A stretch of 64,000 nt of DNA from Mesostigma viride (taxonomy: Eukaryota; Streptophyta; Mesostigmatophyceae; Mesostigmatales; Mesostigmataceae): contig RPFO01000213.1 in NCBI GenBank assembly GCA_009746045.1, positions 6,182,654 to 6,246,653 of the forward strand, read 5' to 3'. The notes beneath the pieces are model-generated. The model was not told the origin of the DNA, did no database searches, and worked only from the letters and a program-made list of their open reading frames with translations. Each line of letters starts with the position of its first letter. Within the stretch, counting starts at the first letter, position 1. Positions 30,360 through 42,921 of this stretch are shown one piece after another. The position numbers and the translations under genes were made by a program.

Positions 30360-32636
30360 GGGGAGGGGACATGCCTAAAGGGCACTTTTCTGGAAACCAT
30401 ACCTATGCATGTGCAAAAAATCCAATGATGATTGGGGACCATAAATATGATTTAAAAAAATTTTCCAGCCACTTGGGGGGGCTACTAGCCCCCACCATAC
30501 ACCGGTAACGCGCTAAAAATAGAAAAAGACGCTATTTTAGTCACATTTTCCCTAGGACAATGGGCAAACATATTGGGACCAAATCATATATTCCCGCATA
30601 GTTCCCCCACTTTTGAGAAATTCTACCTAATTGGGACCAAGAAATAAGAATGTTTACTCACGTTGATGGATTTCCCGCAAAACAGGTACTTTTTTAATCC
30701 AAAAAAAAAAAATCAAATCATAAACACATCATATCATGCTCCACCATATATTCCCAAATATTACAGGTGGGGGGACATGCAGCCCCAAATTTTCAGGTCA
30801 TTCTGACGAGCGCAGCTCTAGTTGATGGATTTCCTAGGTAGCCACCTGTGACGAAGCTAAGGGAGTTTTTTTAGTGTATCTTACACCATAAACACCCCTT
30901 TATCCATCCAATCCATGCAAAAACTGGCCAAACCACATGCTGCCAACCTGTGCACATACGGTACCTCCTATGTTCAAGGTTTGACGCCATTCTGACAAGA
31001 ACTGCCCAAGTTACAACCATTCCAGGACGGCCACCCATTTAGACTCTACAAGGAAATTAGAGTAACCATTCAGCCACACTAGCACCTCCTTCTTCATCAA
31101 GGACACCTGCAAACTGACCAAAGCACACATAATTAACTCTTGCACGCTGACGGCAACGCATGCTCAACGTGGGGGGTCATTGTGACAAGAACTACTCAAG
31201 TTGATGGGTTTCCTATATGACCACCTGACAAGGCGCTAAGGACCACTCAGTAAGTTAGTAACCCCACAGTGCCACTTCATATGCCATCCAACATGCACCA
31301 AAACCATGCTGAGTATGTTTACAATGTACAAAGGGGTGGCCACGCACCTCATACGTCTTCATCATCCCTCCAGCATGGCCAGCCTTGTAAATATGTTCAT
31401 AGCCTTGACGATGGTAGCCCTAATATGCCTAAGCAGCATTTCCTATGTTTCTCCTAGGTAAGAGTGTAAGGTTGATGCCAACCAAGCTAATCAACTCAAC
31501 AACACCTCCTAAACTGTCGTCCCCGGCATGGATGACAAACTGGGACTATGGAGGGCAAGGAACCAAGTAGGAACATGGTATATATAGCTTGCATGCAGTC
31601 ATGCATGTCAACCATGGTTGGCTCAGCACATTGTAGTCTTGTCACATCATCATAACAAAGGAAAGCTCAAACAACCATTGGTGCCAGCTATCTACATGCA
31701 GTCACACAAATGCAATATCTCCAACATCATCATCACTAAAACACTTCCATCCCTGCACGATAAAATGCAAAGAAACCATTGGCGGCCCTTCAGCGCATGA
31801 GCGCTGTGATGCCGCTGCGAAGAGAGGGTGCGTCACTCTCACACAACAAGAAGCGTCCATACGCACAACATCCTTGCCGGAACACGTTTTATGAAATGCC
31901 TTATACATTCCTGAAGAGCTATAGGCTGCGACTGAAGCGGCCCTGATCACGACATCAACGAAAACAATCTAAAGCTGCCAGGTATTCGACAACACAACGG
32001 CAAGCGACGGCGAGATAGCTGGCGGAAACTGCCCAAAAAGAACGCAAAAAACCTCGAACGATGAGCTCATAGAAGAAAGCACTGATAGCAGATAACATTC
32101 GCGACAAATCTGTACCTCGCCCTCGTAAATCCCTCGCCCAGGCGCGCAACAACCGCCGTTCTTCCATGGACAGGTCAGACACGCACTGCGCAGGTCTGAA
32201 CAATTACTTACCGATAATGGCCGAAAATCTGGAAAAAAGCACCAGCGCGGTTTAGAATTCGATGCAAAGGGTATTAACGCCTGCTTCGCGGTCAAAACAA
32301 CCCTAAAAACCGCGATTTTACTGCCGCTATCATGAATTCTATTTTATTCCGCGCGACCAAAAAATTCAGATTACCCCCCATGCCGATGGCATAAAAAAAC
32401 AACAGCGATATTGTAAACCAGCTTATTTCCGCCACAACCTAACATCATAAACTCATCGTCTTTTAGATTCGAGTAAAATTTTTGCATTTCGCCTGCCCTA
32501 GTGTGGTAGTTTCGCCTGAACGCAGTCGCCATGGCCACTTCCGCAAGGGGTGCGCGCACCGTGCACGTGAAATTTATGACCTTCGGTTCCGGCGCGAATT
32601 TTTTGGCGCCAAAAAATTCGGGCATGTCCCGTCCCC
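30360..32636. mobile_element. Non-autonomous TIR element with TTAA flanks (piggyBac-like)
   Basis: The ends are GGGGAGGGGACATGCC on the left and, reverse-complemented, GGGGACGGGACATGCCC on the right. Both are bounded by TTAA (30356-30359 and 32637-32640), the target of piggyBac-type transposases. No transposase is inside; small open frames look random. The right end also has a TTTTTTGGCGCCAAAAAA hairpin at about 32600. A related copy occupies 60340-62120. Confidence 0.75.
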
Positions 32637-32640
32637 TTAA

Positions 32641-33325
32641 TTATAGTATATTATATAATATTATTATATATTATATTCACGATGCTCTGTGTATTAATGA
32701 GATATGAGACACACCTACACCATCACATCGCCTTGATGTTTCCGTTTTATGGGTCCGGTCGGGCGTTGGTAGCTGGTCGACAACAATTCTGCATTTCCTA
32801 AAAAAAAATGCGACCGTGCCTACATTCGAAGGCGCGCTGTGGCTGACCTGAACTACCGGTGAACACCTCGGCGTCACTTGACCGGCCTAGGTTGACATTT
32901 CGGCAGAGTAACGCTGCTTAAAGGATCATTGCGTAGTTCGCGCAATTTGGCTCTTTATATATGTTTTTGGAGACGACGAGCAAGCATCCGATTGGTCAGC
33001 CAATTCCTGTCCAGTCCTCGGACAGTGTCCAATCCGGTGCTTGGGATCCAGAAAACGTGCTCGAGCCTGGCCACTCTGTCGCGGGCGCCGCGCTAGTGGC
33101 GTCGCGCCCAAACCTGAGCAGGCCATAGGAAAGGGCGGGGGCGAATGCAAGAATTATTGTTATAACCTGACCTGTCCTGTGGAAGGTCCGGGGCGAATGC
33201 AAGAATTAATATACCTGCGTATGCAACCAACACGGCCGATCCACATACATAATCCGACTGAGCTGGACGGTACGGACCAAATTTCGGTGCAAATTGAGGC
33301 CCAAAAGCTATGTCGGCTGATTTAA
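32641..33325. other. Spacer without recognised gene
   Basis: It starts with a TATAATATTA-rich microsatellite. 33135-33210 contains a small direct repeat of GGGCGAATGCAAGAATTA. Nothing else was identified. Confidence 0.4.
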
Positions 33326-34506
33326 TGGCGGTGACTGCGTTTAGACGAAACGTGACAAATCTGGCACGCGGAAAGCAGAAAAAATGCTCGATTGTTGGTG
33401 AAAATTAGTTACTGGTTCTAATTTATGGCGGGATGGTTGCGATCTATAATGTCGCGGGCTTTTTTTCTTTGCCATCGGCAGGGGGGGTCCGGCCTGAATT
33501 TCTGTCGGGATGAATAAAGTATAATGGATGCCTGCCGGGTTGATTGTCGATTGTTGCCAGTTTTGATGGTCGTAAGGAAAGCTAGTTTAATGATGTTTCT
33601 AAAGCCGTAAAAATTCCCGCTGCTATCTTTACCTTTCCCGTCATTTTGCGGTAAGATAACATTAGCCCTGCGCGATGCGTACTGCCCAACCACTCCATGA
33701 AAGGGTGGACTTTCTTGTGCGCCTGGGCACGAATAAATGCCCGTTATGGTACGTTCTTGTGTTAAACGTCTTAAGCTAGCGTTTTCCTGCTTTCTTAGCT
33801 CGTTGAGCGTAAGCTTTTTGCCTTCTTTCCGGCCAGATGCAGCCAGAAAGTTGCGGGTCCTGGCGCTGCATCGCTGGATTCCTGGGTGTCTTTTAGCTAG
33901 TTAATTGTCTGTGACGTGGCTGGCTTTCTGCAGCGCGTGGCCCGCAACCTGTCGGGAAGGTGTAATGCTTTTATTTCCATGCTTCTCTGAAATTTCTTTT
34001 GCTTTATAGACAGTTGTGTTCGAGGAAATTCACGCGGTCTTCCTAAGCAGCGGCATCATTTTCCCCAGACACTGACGAGCTGGCACCTGTCTCCTAAAGA
34101 GAGCGGCTCGTGCTTGTTAGAAAGGAGGCAGTGTGCATTTTGCGGGACACAATGCTTTGGTGGCACATGCGTCAGGTAGGCTGTTCCAATGGTCTCTTCA
34201 CCTTTCCCACTGAGTAAATGTTAGCATTTGTCATGCTAACCAGAGCAGCTAGCCACAGGTTGGCTGGATAAAAAGTCAGCTTATTTTCTCTTTATATACT
34301 GCGTGTGTGGTCCTCCACGTGTCCGGCTTGTTGGGCATTTTGGAAGAGGGTTTATAATGTGTTGTTGGGTGGAACAACTTGGTTGTTGGCACAAAATCAC
34401 ACATTATTAGCCTGAGATAGGCATGACATATGCTGCTCAGGCGTGTCGTCCTACCAGCCTTGTTGTTAAGGGTAGACTCACAAGGCTGGCTGTGCCGATG
34501 GAGGGG
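33326..34506 (-). repeat. ~1.18 kb block, inverted partner of 60826-62010
   Basis: Long near-identical stretches are shared in reverse complement: the CTGCGTTTAGACGAAACGTGAC start, the TTTGCCATCGGCAGGGGGG region, the TATATACTGCGTGTGTGGTC region and the TTGTTAAGGGTAGACTCACA end. It is a fragment of the same TIR-element family as 60340-62120, in opposite orientation, on the other side of the satellite. Confidence 0.85.
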
Positions 34507-34513
34507 TGGGGCG

Positions 34514-35016
34514 TGCTAGCCCCCCCCACACCCACGCATGCATGCTAGCCCACCCCCACACCCACGCATGCATGCTAGCCCCGGCCCCGGCCCCCCCACA
34601 CCCACGCATGCATGCTAGCCCCCCCCACACCCACGCATGCATGCTAGCCCACACTCACACCCACGCATGCATGCTAGCCCACCCCCACACCCACGCATGC
34701 ATGCTAGCCCCCCCCACACCCACGCATGCATGCCAGCCCCCCCACACACCCACGCATGCATGACAGCCCCCCCCACACCCACGCATGCATGCTAGCCCCC
34801 CACACACACCCACGCATGCATGCCAGCCCCCATACACACCCACGCATGCACGCCAGCCCCCCCCACACTTACGCATGCATGCTAGCCCCCCCACACACCC
34901 ACGCATGCATGCCAGCCCCCCCACACACCCACGCATGCAGGCTAGCCCACCCCCACACCCACGCATGCATGCCAGCCCACCCCCACACCCACGCGTGCAT
35001 GCCAGCCCACCCCTAG
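34514..35016. repeat. C-rich minisatellite, 16 units of about 30 bp
   Basis: The unit is close to CCCCCACACCCACGCATGCATGCTAGCC with CTAGCC/CCAGCC variants. Each unit carries a GCATGC palindrome. It interrupts the inverted block family and is absent from the right-hand partner. Confidence 0.95.
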
Positions 35017-35270
35017 CTTGAGCGTGCTTGTAAAGTTTTTGCATGGTTTATTAAAATGAGTGGAATATGTATTTATTGCATTAAATGTTAATTTTATCAT
35101 CAATGAAAATGGTCAACATTGCCGAAGTGCCCCTAAATTGCTCAATATTGTGTGCTCAAGAATTCAATGAGGATTGTCATCATGGAAACCCGCACAAATT
35201 CACGATTCCGGGCATGCATGTGAAAGTATCAAGAACAATTTTCAATTAAGAATGGTATCTCATTGTTCCA
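35017..35270. other. Spacer between minisatellite and satellite
   Basis: About 250 bp of AT-rich sequence; nothing recognised. Confidence 0.4.
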
Positions 35271-37496
35271 TGAATCAATATGACTCCATGTACGTAGACA
35301 AGCCATGATGACCCCATGGGAGCCTGAATCCTCATCATTAAATACATAAATGCCACCCATGTACGTAGACGGGCCATGATGACACCAATGGAGCCTGAAT
35401 CCTCATCATTAATTACATAAATGCCAACCATGTACATACACGGGCAATGATGACACCATGGGAGCCTGAATCCTCATCATTAATTACATAAATGCCAACC
35501 ATGTACGTAGGCCAGCCATGATGACACTATGGGAGCCTGAATCCTCATCATTTACTATTCCTTGACATCCATGTACGTAGACGGGCCATAATGACACCAC
35601 GGGAGCCTGAATCCTGATCACTTTTTTTTCTTTGACATCCATGTACGTAGGCCAGCCATGATGACACCATGGGAGCCTGAATCCTCATCATTTTTTTTCT
35701 GAGACATCCATGTACGTAGGCCAGCCATGATGACACCATGGGAGCCTGAATCCTCATCATTAAATACATACATGCCATCCATGTACGTAGACAGGCCATG
35801 ATGACACCATGGGAGCCTGAATCCTCATCATTTACTATTCCTTGACATCCATGTACGTAGACGGGCCATGATGACACCATGGGAGCCTGAATCCTCATCA
35901 TTTTTTTTATGAGACATCCATGTACATACGTAGGCCAGCCATGATGACACCAATGGAGCCTGAATCCTCATCATTAATTACATACATGCCATCCATGTAC
36001 GTAGACAGGCCATGACATCTGACACCATGGGAGCCTGAATCCTCATCATTTACTATTCGACCTTGACATCCATGTACGTAGACGGGCCATGATGACACCA
36101 TGGGAGCCTGAATCCTCATCATTTTTTTTTCTTTGACATCCATGTACATACGTAGGCCAGCCATGATGACACCAATGGAGCCTGAATCCTCATCATTAAT
36201 TACATGTACATGCCATCCATGTACGTAGACGGGCCATGATGACACCATGGGAGCCTGAATCCTCATCATTAATTACATAAATGCCAACCATGTACATACA
36301 CGGGCAATGATGACACCATGGGAGCCTGAATCCTCATCATTTTTTTTTTCTTTGACATCCATGTACATACGTAGGCCAGCCATGATGACACCAATGGAGC
36401 CTGAATCCTCATCATTAATTACATACATGCCATCCATGTACGTAGACAAGCCATGATGACACCATGGGAGCCTGAATCCTCATCATTTACTATTCCTTGA
36501 CATCCATGTACGTAGGCCAGCCATGATGACACCAATGGAGCCTGAATCCTCTTCAATTTTTTTATGAGAGGATTCAGGTTACATAAATGCCAACCATGTA
36601 GGTAGACAAGCCATGATGACACCATGGGAGCCTGAATCCTCATCATTTACTATTCCTTGACATCCATGTACGTAGGCCAGCCATGGAGACACCATGGGAG
36701 CCTGAATCCTCCTCATTAATTACATAAATGCCAACCATGTACGTAGACAAGCCATGATGACACCATGGGAGCCTGAATTCTCATCATTTACTATTCCTTG
36801 ATATCCATGTACGTAGACGGGCCATGATGACACCATGGGAGCCTGAATCCTCATCATTTTTTTTTTGAGACATCCATGTACGTAGGCCAGCCATGATGAC
36901 ACCATGGGAGCCTGAATCCTCATCATTTATTTTTCTTTGACATCCATGTACGTAGACGGGCCATGATGACACCATGGGAGCCTGAATCCTCATCATTAAT
37001 TACATACATGCCATCCATGTACGTACACGGGCCATGATGACACCATGGGAGCCTGAATCCTCATCATTTACTATTCCTTGACATCCATGTACGTAGGCCA
37101 GCCATGGAGACACCATGGGAGCCTGAATCCTCCTCATTAATTACATAAATGCCATTGAACCATGTACGTAGACAAGCCATGATGACACCATGGGAGCCTG
37201 AATCCTCATCATTTACTATTCCTTGACATCCATGTACGTAGACGGGCCATGATGACACCATGGGAGCCTGAATCCTCCTCATTAATTACATAAATGCCAA
37301 CCATGTACGTAGACAAGCCATGATGACACCATGGGAGCCTGAATCCTCATCATTAAAAAAATACATGCCATCCATGTACGTAGGCCAGCCATGATGACAC
37401 CATGGGAGCCTAAATCCTCCTCATGAATTACATAAATGCCAACCATGTACGTAGGCCAGCCATGGAGACACCATGGGAGCCTGAATCCTCATCATT
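35271..37496 (+). repeat. 70-71 bp satellite, forward array 1
   Basis: About 31 monomers. The conserved part is CATGTACGTAGAC..GCC, GATGACACCATGGGAGCC and TGAATCCTCATCATT. A variable spacer follows in three main types: AATTACATAAATGCCAAC, TACTATTCCTTGACATC, or a poly-T type ending in TGACATC/GAGACATC. The outermost units (35271-36000) are the most diverged. Confidence 0.97.
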
Positions 37497-37786
37497 TTCT
37501 GAGCTATCTGCTCATTTTATAGTTATGTTGCGGCGGGCTCAAAGGGGGCCGATCTGCCGCCTGTAGCGTAGCTCTACCGTACGTCACCTACACCATGTTA
37601 GGTGCTTGTTGTTACTTAGGACTAGAGAGAGAAAGGGACCGGCGGTGCGCCGGTACTAGTGCCTACTGGCAACCGTGCCCGCCCTTGATTGAGGGGGGCG
37701 CGGCGCCTTGAGACATGTGCTTTGTTTTCCATTTTCACACCGTACTTAGAGTGGTGTGGTGAACGTAGGGAGGCCTTTTTGCAGCT
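37497..37786 (+). repeat. Split direct repeat X1
   Basis: 290 bp, TTCTGAGCTATCTGCTC to TTTTTGCAGCT; matches 39318-39607. Confidence 0.95.
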
Positions 37787-39126
37787 TCGCAACTTGATCC
37801 CAGCATTTGCTGGCAAGGTCGGCTGGCCGCTATGGCGGCTGCGCTGAATGTAAGACGATGCTATCGGCCTCTCCGGGCGTGGAGAGGCCTGGAATAAAAG
37901 TCTTTATGATCGCCACCTACCGTTACAGGCCACGGTAATGGTTGTTGGGTGGGGGGCTCTACGATTTGAGTAAAAGGGTGTGATTTCCGGCGCTGGGCCC
38001 ACTGACGATTCCCCTCTACCCCTGGGTGCGGCAAGCAGCTTCCTGACACTGGGGAAGCTGCGTTTTTTAGTCGGACAACGTCAGGGAAGGAGCCATACAG
38101 GCCAGGGCCAGCGGCTACGGTGGAAAGAATCACAGGTGGAGGCGAATCTGCCTTAAACGTGGAAATGGCTAGCGCGGGGTGCCAGGGTAGCCCATAACTA
38201 CCAGGAGCCTGACAGCGGACCCGATCTTTCGGCCTGTGGCCAGACGGGAGTTTCGGGGAGGATGCGGGGCTGGAGCGAATCTTGGTGGGAGGAGCGCGCT
38301 CTTCATAATTGCCCAGTTTTTCAGCAAAGGCAGCGGCTGCCGTGGGTCGGGGGGGGTCCTGTCGGCATGGGGAGGTCGGCAGGCACTCTGTACCCTCTCG
38401 GCGCTCCGGCGAGCAGGCCCCTTCTGCCCTTGGCGATAAGGGAGAGGTGGGAAGCTGCGGAAAACCGTGGGTATTCATGCGCACTTACAAAAAATCTGGT
38501 TAAGAAACTCTACAGCGCTTGGCAAGCCTGGAAAAAAATTTTCCCCTCGCGGGGGGCGCGTGAAAACGTCTAAGGCTCCGCTACGCCCGCCCAAAGGCGG
38601 CGGGCTCCGCTTTGCCTTTGCCGTTTTCACGCGCCTCCCACGAGGGGGGGGTGCGTGTGGAACCCGGCAGTGCGGTCCGGCTTTGTTTTAAGAAAATGCA
38701 TTATATACCATAATAAAGCTCCACTCGGCTGCGGCTGCGCCAAGGCTCGTGACACCATGGCGATGGTGAGCCTTGGCGCTAGGAGGTCCGCAGCCATCAT
38801 TATCACCACGATGGGGGGTAATGGAGCCAGTGGCAGTGGCTCTACCCTCGGGAAATCCCAGCGGCTTTGCCGGTGGGCTGGTGATGGTGGTTGGGTGAGC
38901 TGGAGACGTTCCCAGGTGGCATAAGTCCTAAAGCGGCAGCACTGGGATGCGCCCCTCTAAGAAGGGGAACGCATGTGGCTCCGCCCTGCGTCCGCCGGGA
39001 GACCGTAGCGGCCACACGGGGGCGGGAAGGGGGGCATCATCATGCCAACAAGAGCCCAGCATTCCAAGTGGTTGCGTTCCTACCACCAGGGCTGGAAACG
39101 GCCTGGGTGGCCAGAGATGGTGATGT
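37787..39126 (+). other. Internal region of the non-autonomous PAT-like element
   Basis: No recognised gene. An open frame of 207 codons on the minus strand (37861-38484) is Pro/Ser-rich without a known domain. 38535-38660 is a GC-rich inverted repeat whose arms include GGCGCGTGAAAACG and CGTTTTCACGCGCC. Confidence 0.5.
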
Positions 39127-39317
39127 GGGACAAGATTGGACCAAGGGGGCATGTGCTGGGCCCCAGCATGGTGAACTGGCCTAACTTGACAATGACTTGT
39201 ACAATGATTTTGAGGGTGTGGCTAGGCTCAACTGTTAAAGCCTGCACACACTTATTGTAATAAACTTGTTTCTCTGGTAGGAAGGCACTCCAATGGACCT
39301 TAGCTTCAGCACCTATT
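39127..39317 (+). repeat. Split direct repeat Y1
   Basis: 191 bp, GGGACAAGATTGGACCAAG to TTCAGCACCTATT; matches 39635-39825. Confidence 0.95.
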
Positions 39318-39607
39318 TTCTGAGCTATCTGCTCATTTTATAGTTATGTTGCGGCGGGCTCAAAGGGGGCCGATCTGCCGCCTGTAGCGTAGCTCTACCG
39401 TACGTCACCTACACCATGTTAGGTGCTTGTTGTTACTTAGGACTAGAGAGAGAAAGGGACCGGCGGTGCGCCGGTACTAGTGCCTACTGGCAACCGTGCC
39501 CGCCCTTGATTGAGGGGGGCGCGGCGCCTTGAGACATGTGCTTTGTTTTCCATTTTCACACCGTACTTAGAGTGGTGTGGTGAACGTAGGGAGGCCTTTT
39601 TGCAGCT
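39318..39607 (+). repeat. Split direct repeat X2
   Basis: Partner of 37497-37786, directly abutting Y1. Confidence 0.95.
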
Positions 39608-39634
39608 CCCACCCACCCACCCTCGCTGCTGTTG

Positions 39635-39825
39635 GGGACAAGATTGGACCAAGGGGGCATGTGCTGGGCCCCAGCATGGTGAACTGGCCTAACTTGACAA
39701 TGACTTGTACAATGATTTTGAGGGTGTGGCTAGGCTCAACTGTTAAAGCCTGCACACACTTATTGTAATAAACTTGTTTCTCTGGTAGGAAGGCACTCCA
39801 ATGGACCTTAGCTTCAGCACCTATT
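39635..39825 (+). repeat. Split direct repeat Y2
   Basis: Partner of 39127-39317, at the right end of the element. Confidence 0.95.
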
Positions 39826-42132
39826 AATTACATAAATGCCAACCATGTACGTAGACAAGCCATGATGACACCATGGGAGCCTGAATCCTCATCATTTACT
39901 ATTCCTTGCCATCCATGTACGTAGACGGGCCATGATGACACCATGGGAGCCTGAATCCTCATCATTAATTACATAAATGCCAACCATGTATACGTAGACA
40001 AGCCATGATGACACCATGGGAGCCTGAATCCTCATCATTGATTACATAAATGCCATCCATGTACGTAGACGGGCGATGATGACACCATGGGAGCCTGAAT
40101 CCTCATCATTAATTACATAAATGCCATCCATGTACGTAGACGGGCCATGATGACACCATGGGAGCCTGAATCCTCATCATTATATACAAAAATGCCATCC
40201 ATGTACGTACACGAGCAATGATGACACCATGGGAGCCCGAATCCTCATCATTAATTACATAAATGCCATTCATGTACGTAGACAGGCCATGATGACACCA
40301 TGGGAGCCTGAATCCTCATCATTAATTACATACATGCCAACCATGTACGTAGACAAGCCATGATGACACCATGGGAGCCTGAATCCTCATCATTTACTAT
40401 TCCTTGACATCCATGTACGTAGGCCAGCCATGGAGACACCATGGGAGCCTGAATCCTCCTCATTAATTACATAAATGCCAACCATGTACGTAGACAAGCC
40501 ATGATGACACCATGGGAGCCTGAATCCTCATCATTTACTATTCCTTGACATCCATGTACGTAGACGGGCCATGATGACACCATGGGAGCCTGAATCCTCA
40601 TCATTAATTACATAAATGCCAACCATGTACGTAGACAAGCCATGATGACACCATGGGAGCCTGAATCCTCATCATTTACTATTCCTTGACATCCATGTAC
40701 GTAGACGGGCCATGATGACACCATGGGAGCCTGAATCCTCATCATTAATTACATAAATGCCAACCATGTACATACACGGGCAATGATGACACCATGGGAG
40801 CCTGAATCCTCATCATTAATTACATACATGGCATCCATGTACGTACACGGGCCATGATGACACCATGGGAGCCTGAATCCTCATCATTTACTATTCCTTG
40901 ACATCCATGTACGTAGGCCAGCCATGGAGACACCATGGGAGCCTGAATCCTCCTCATTAATTACATAAATGCCAACCATGTACGTAGACAAGCCATGATG
41001 ACACCATGGGAGCCTGAATCCTCATCATTTACTATTCCTTGATATCCATGTACGTAGACGGGCCATGATGACACCATGGGAGCCTGAATCCTCATCATTT
41101 TTTTTTGAGACATCCATGTACGTAGGCCAGCCATGATGACACCATGGGAGCCTGAATCCTCATCATTTATTTTTCTTTGACATCCATGTACGTAGACGGG
41201 CCATGATGACACCATGGGAGCCTGAATCCTCATCATTAATTACATACATGCCATCCATGTACGTACACGGGCCATGATGACACCATGGGAGCCTGAATCC
41301 TCATCATTTACTATTCCTTGACATCCATGTACGTAGGCCAGCCATGGAGACACCATGGGAGCCTGAATCCTCCTCATTAATTACATAAATGCCAACCATG
41401 TACGTAGACAAGCCATGATGACACCATGGGAGCCTGAATCCTCATCATTTACTATTCCTTGACATCCATGTACGTAGACGGGCCATGATGACACCATGGG
41501 AGCCTGAATCCTCATCATTAATTACATAAATGCCAACCATGTACGTAGACAAGCCATGATGACACCATGGGAGCCTGAATCCTCATCATTTACTATTCCT
41601 TGACATCCATGTACGTAGACGGGCCATGATGACACCATGGGAGCCTGAATCCTCATCATTAATTACATAAATGCCAACCATGTACATACACGGGCAATGA
41701 TGACACCATGGGAGCCTGAATCCTCATCATTAAATACATAAATGCCACCCATGTACGTAGACGGGCCATGATGACACCAATGGAGCCTGAATCCTCATCA
41801 TTAATTACATAAATGCCAACCATGTACATACACGGGCCATGATGACACCATGGGAGCCTGAATCCTCCTCATTAATTACATAAATGCCAACCATGTACGT
41901 AGACAAGCCATGATGACACCATGGGAGCCTGAATCCTCATCATTTACTATTCCTTGATATCCATGTACGTAGACGGGCCATGATGACACCATGGGAGCCT
42001 GAATCCTCATCATTTTTTTTTTGAGACATCCATGTACGTAGGCCAGCCATGATGACACCATGGGAGCCTGAATCCTCATCATTTATTTTTCTTTGACATC
42101 CATGTACGTAGACGGGCCATGATGACACCATG
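39826..42132 (+). repeat. 70-71 bp satellite, forward array 2
   Basis: About 32 monomers in the same orientation as array 1. It ends at the copia insertion; its last five bases CCATG are the target duplication. Confidence 0.97.
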
Positions 42133-42828
42133 AGTTAACGCCAAGCGCATTGGCGTGATCCTGATTCGGCATATCTCTGCGATTCCAGCGGCACCGGAGC
42201 GAGTTCATTCCGACAAGTATCAAGAAAGTTATGGCATTCCGACTTCCCGGTCGCGCGCGAGCGCGAGCCGGCTGTTCTTCTAAGTCGGACGTGAATATTT
42301 GCCGACGACATATGGGGTCGACAGTAATTCCTGGGCTGACAGGAATTAGATGCTGTACCTACGACGGTATTGGATTAATACGTCGTACGCAGGAAATAGG
42401 AACCTTAACCTGTGGTCTGTTGGTACCGCAGGCTTAGTCCTGGACTTCTAGGTGCAGATGCAATAATCACTGTGGTGACTGTACTCTGTGGTCACTGTGC
42501 CTGTATGGCAGACCTACTGTATAGGAGCTGGGCGCTGTACAGGTAGTGAATACTGTACCGGGGTGTTATTACTGAGCAGGCCTCCTAGGCTGCTCAGGAC
42601 TAGCAAGCACAGTGCACAAGTATATAAACAATAGGCCAGTGCCAAATGGGCATCTCTTGCGAGCCCGCCTCACGTGTTGTGCCTTGACTTGGCAAGCTCG
42701 TGTACAAGCCTCAAGTGTTGAGCGCTGTAAACATTATCCGATTTAACAAAGCTCCGTTTCCAACCATATTCACACATTGCTGCATTGCAACCATATCCTT
42801 CACATTGCGTGTGCGAAGAACGTTAACT
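42133..42828 (+). repeat. 5' LTR of the copia element
   Basis: 696 bp with palindromic AGTTAAC ends rather than TG/CA. Confidence 0.93.
42621..42628 (+). promoter_or_regulatory. TATA box in the copia 5' LTR
   Basis: TATATAAA about 200 bp before the LTR end, repeated at 49953-49960 in the 3' LTR; the likely Pol II promoter of the element. Confidence 0.6.
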
Positions 42829-42921
42829 CAAATTACAACCAGTCTCAGCGGAACGGCCAGGAGGGTCGTTGCCGGTTGCGGTGTGCAGCTTTGACGACGA
42901 GAGGAGCTCGTCCGGTGGTGA

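Larger units (their letters stand above)
37497..39825 (+). mobile_element. Non-autonomous PAT-like element with split direct repeats
   Basis: Order: X1 (37497-37786), a 1.34 kb internal region, Y1 (39127-39317), X2 (39318-39607), a 27-bp spacer, Y2 (39635-39825). This topology, including the short spacer, is the same as in the complete PAT-like copy at 20932-26320, but the sequence is unrelated and no pol is present. It sits in the satellite at CATCATT|AATTACAT without a target duplication. The uninterrupted version of the same satellite segment is at 50676-50690. Confidence 0.88.

Noticed and set aside
34506-35044. His/Pro/Cys-rich open frames over the C-rich minisatellite
   Set aside because: They arise from the 30-bp period, open on both strands, with no start context or domain.
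37861-38484. 207-codon Pro-rich frame as a protein of the non-autonomous PAT-like element
   Set aside because: It is opposite to the element orientation inferred from the repeats, has low-complexity composition, and overlaps other open frames; left as undetermined.
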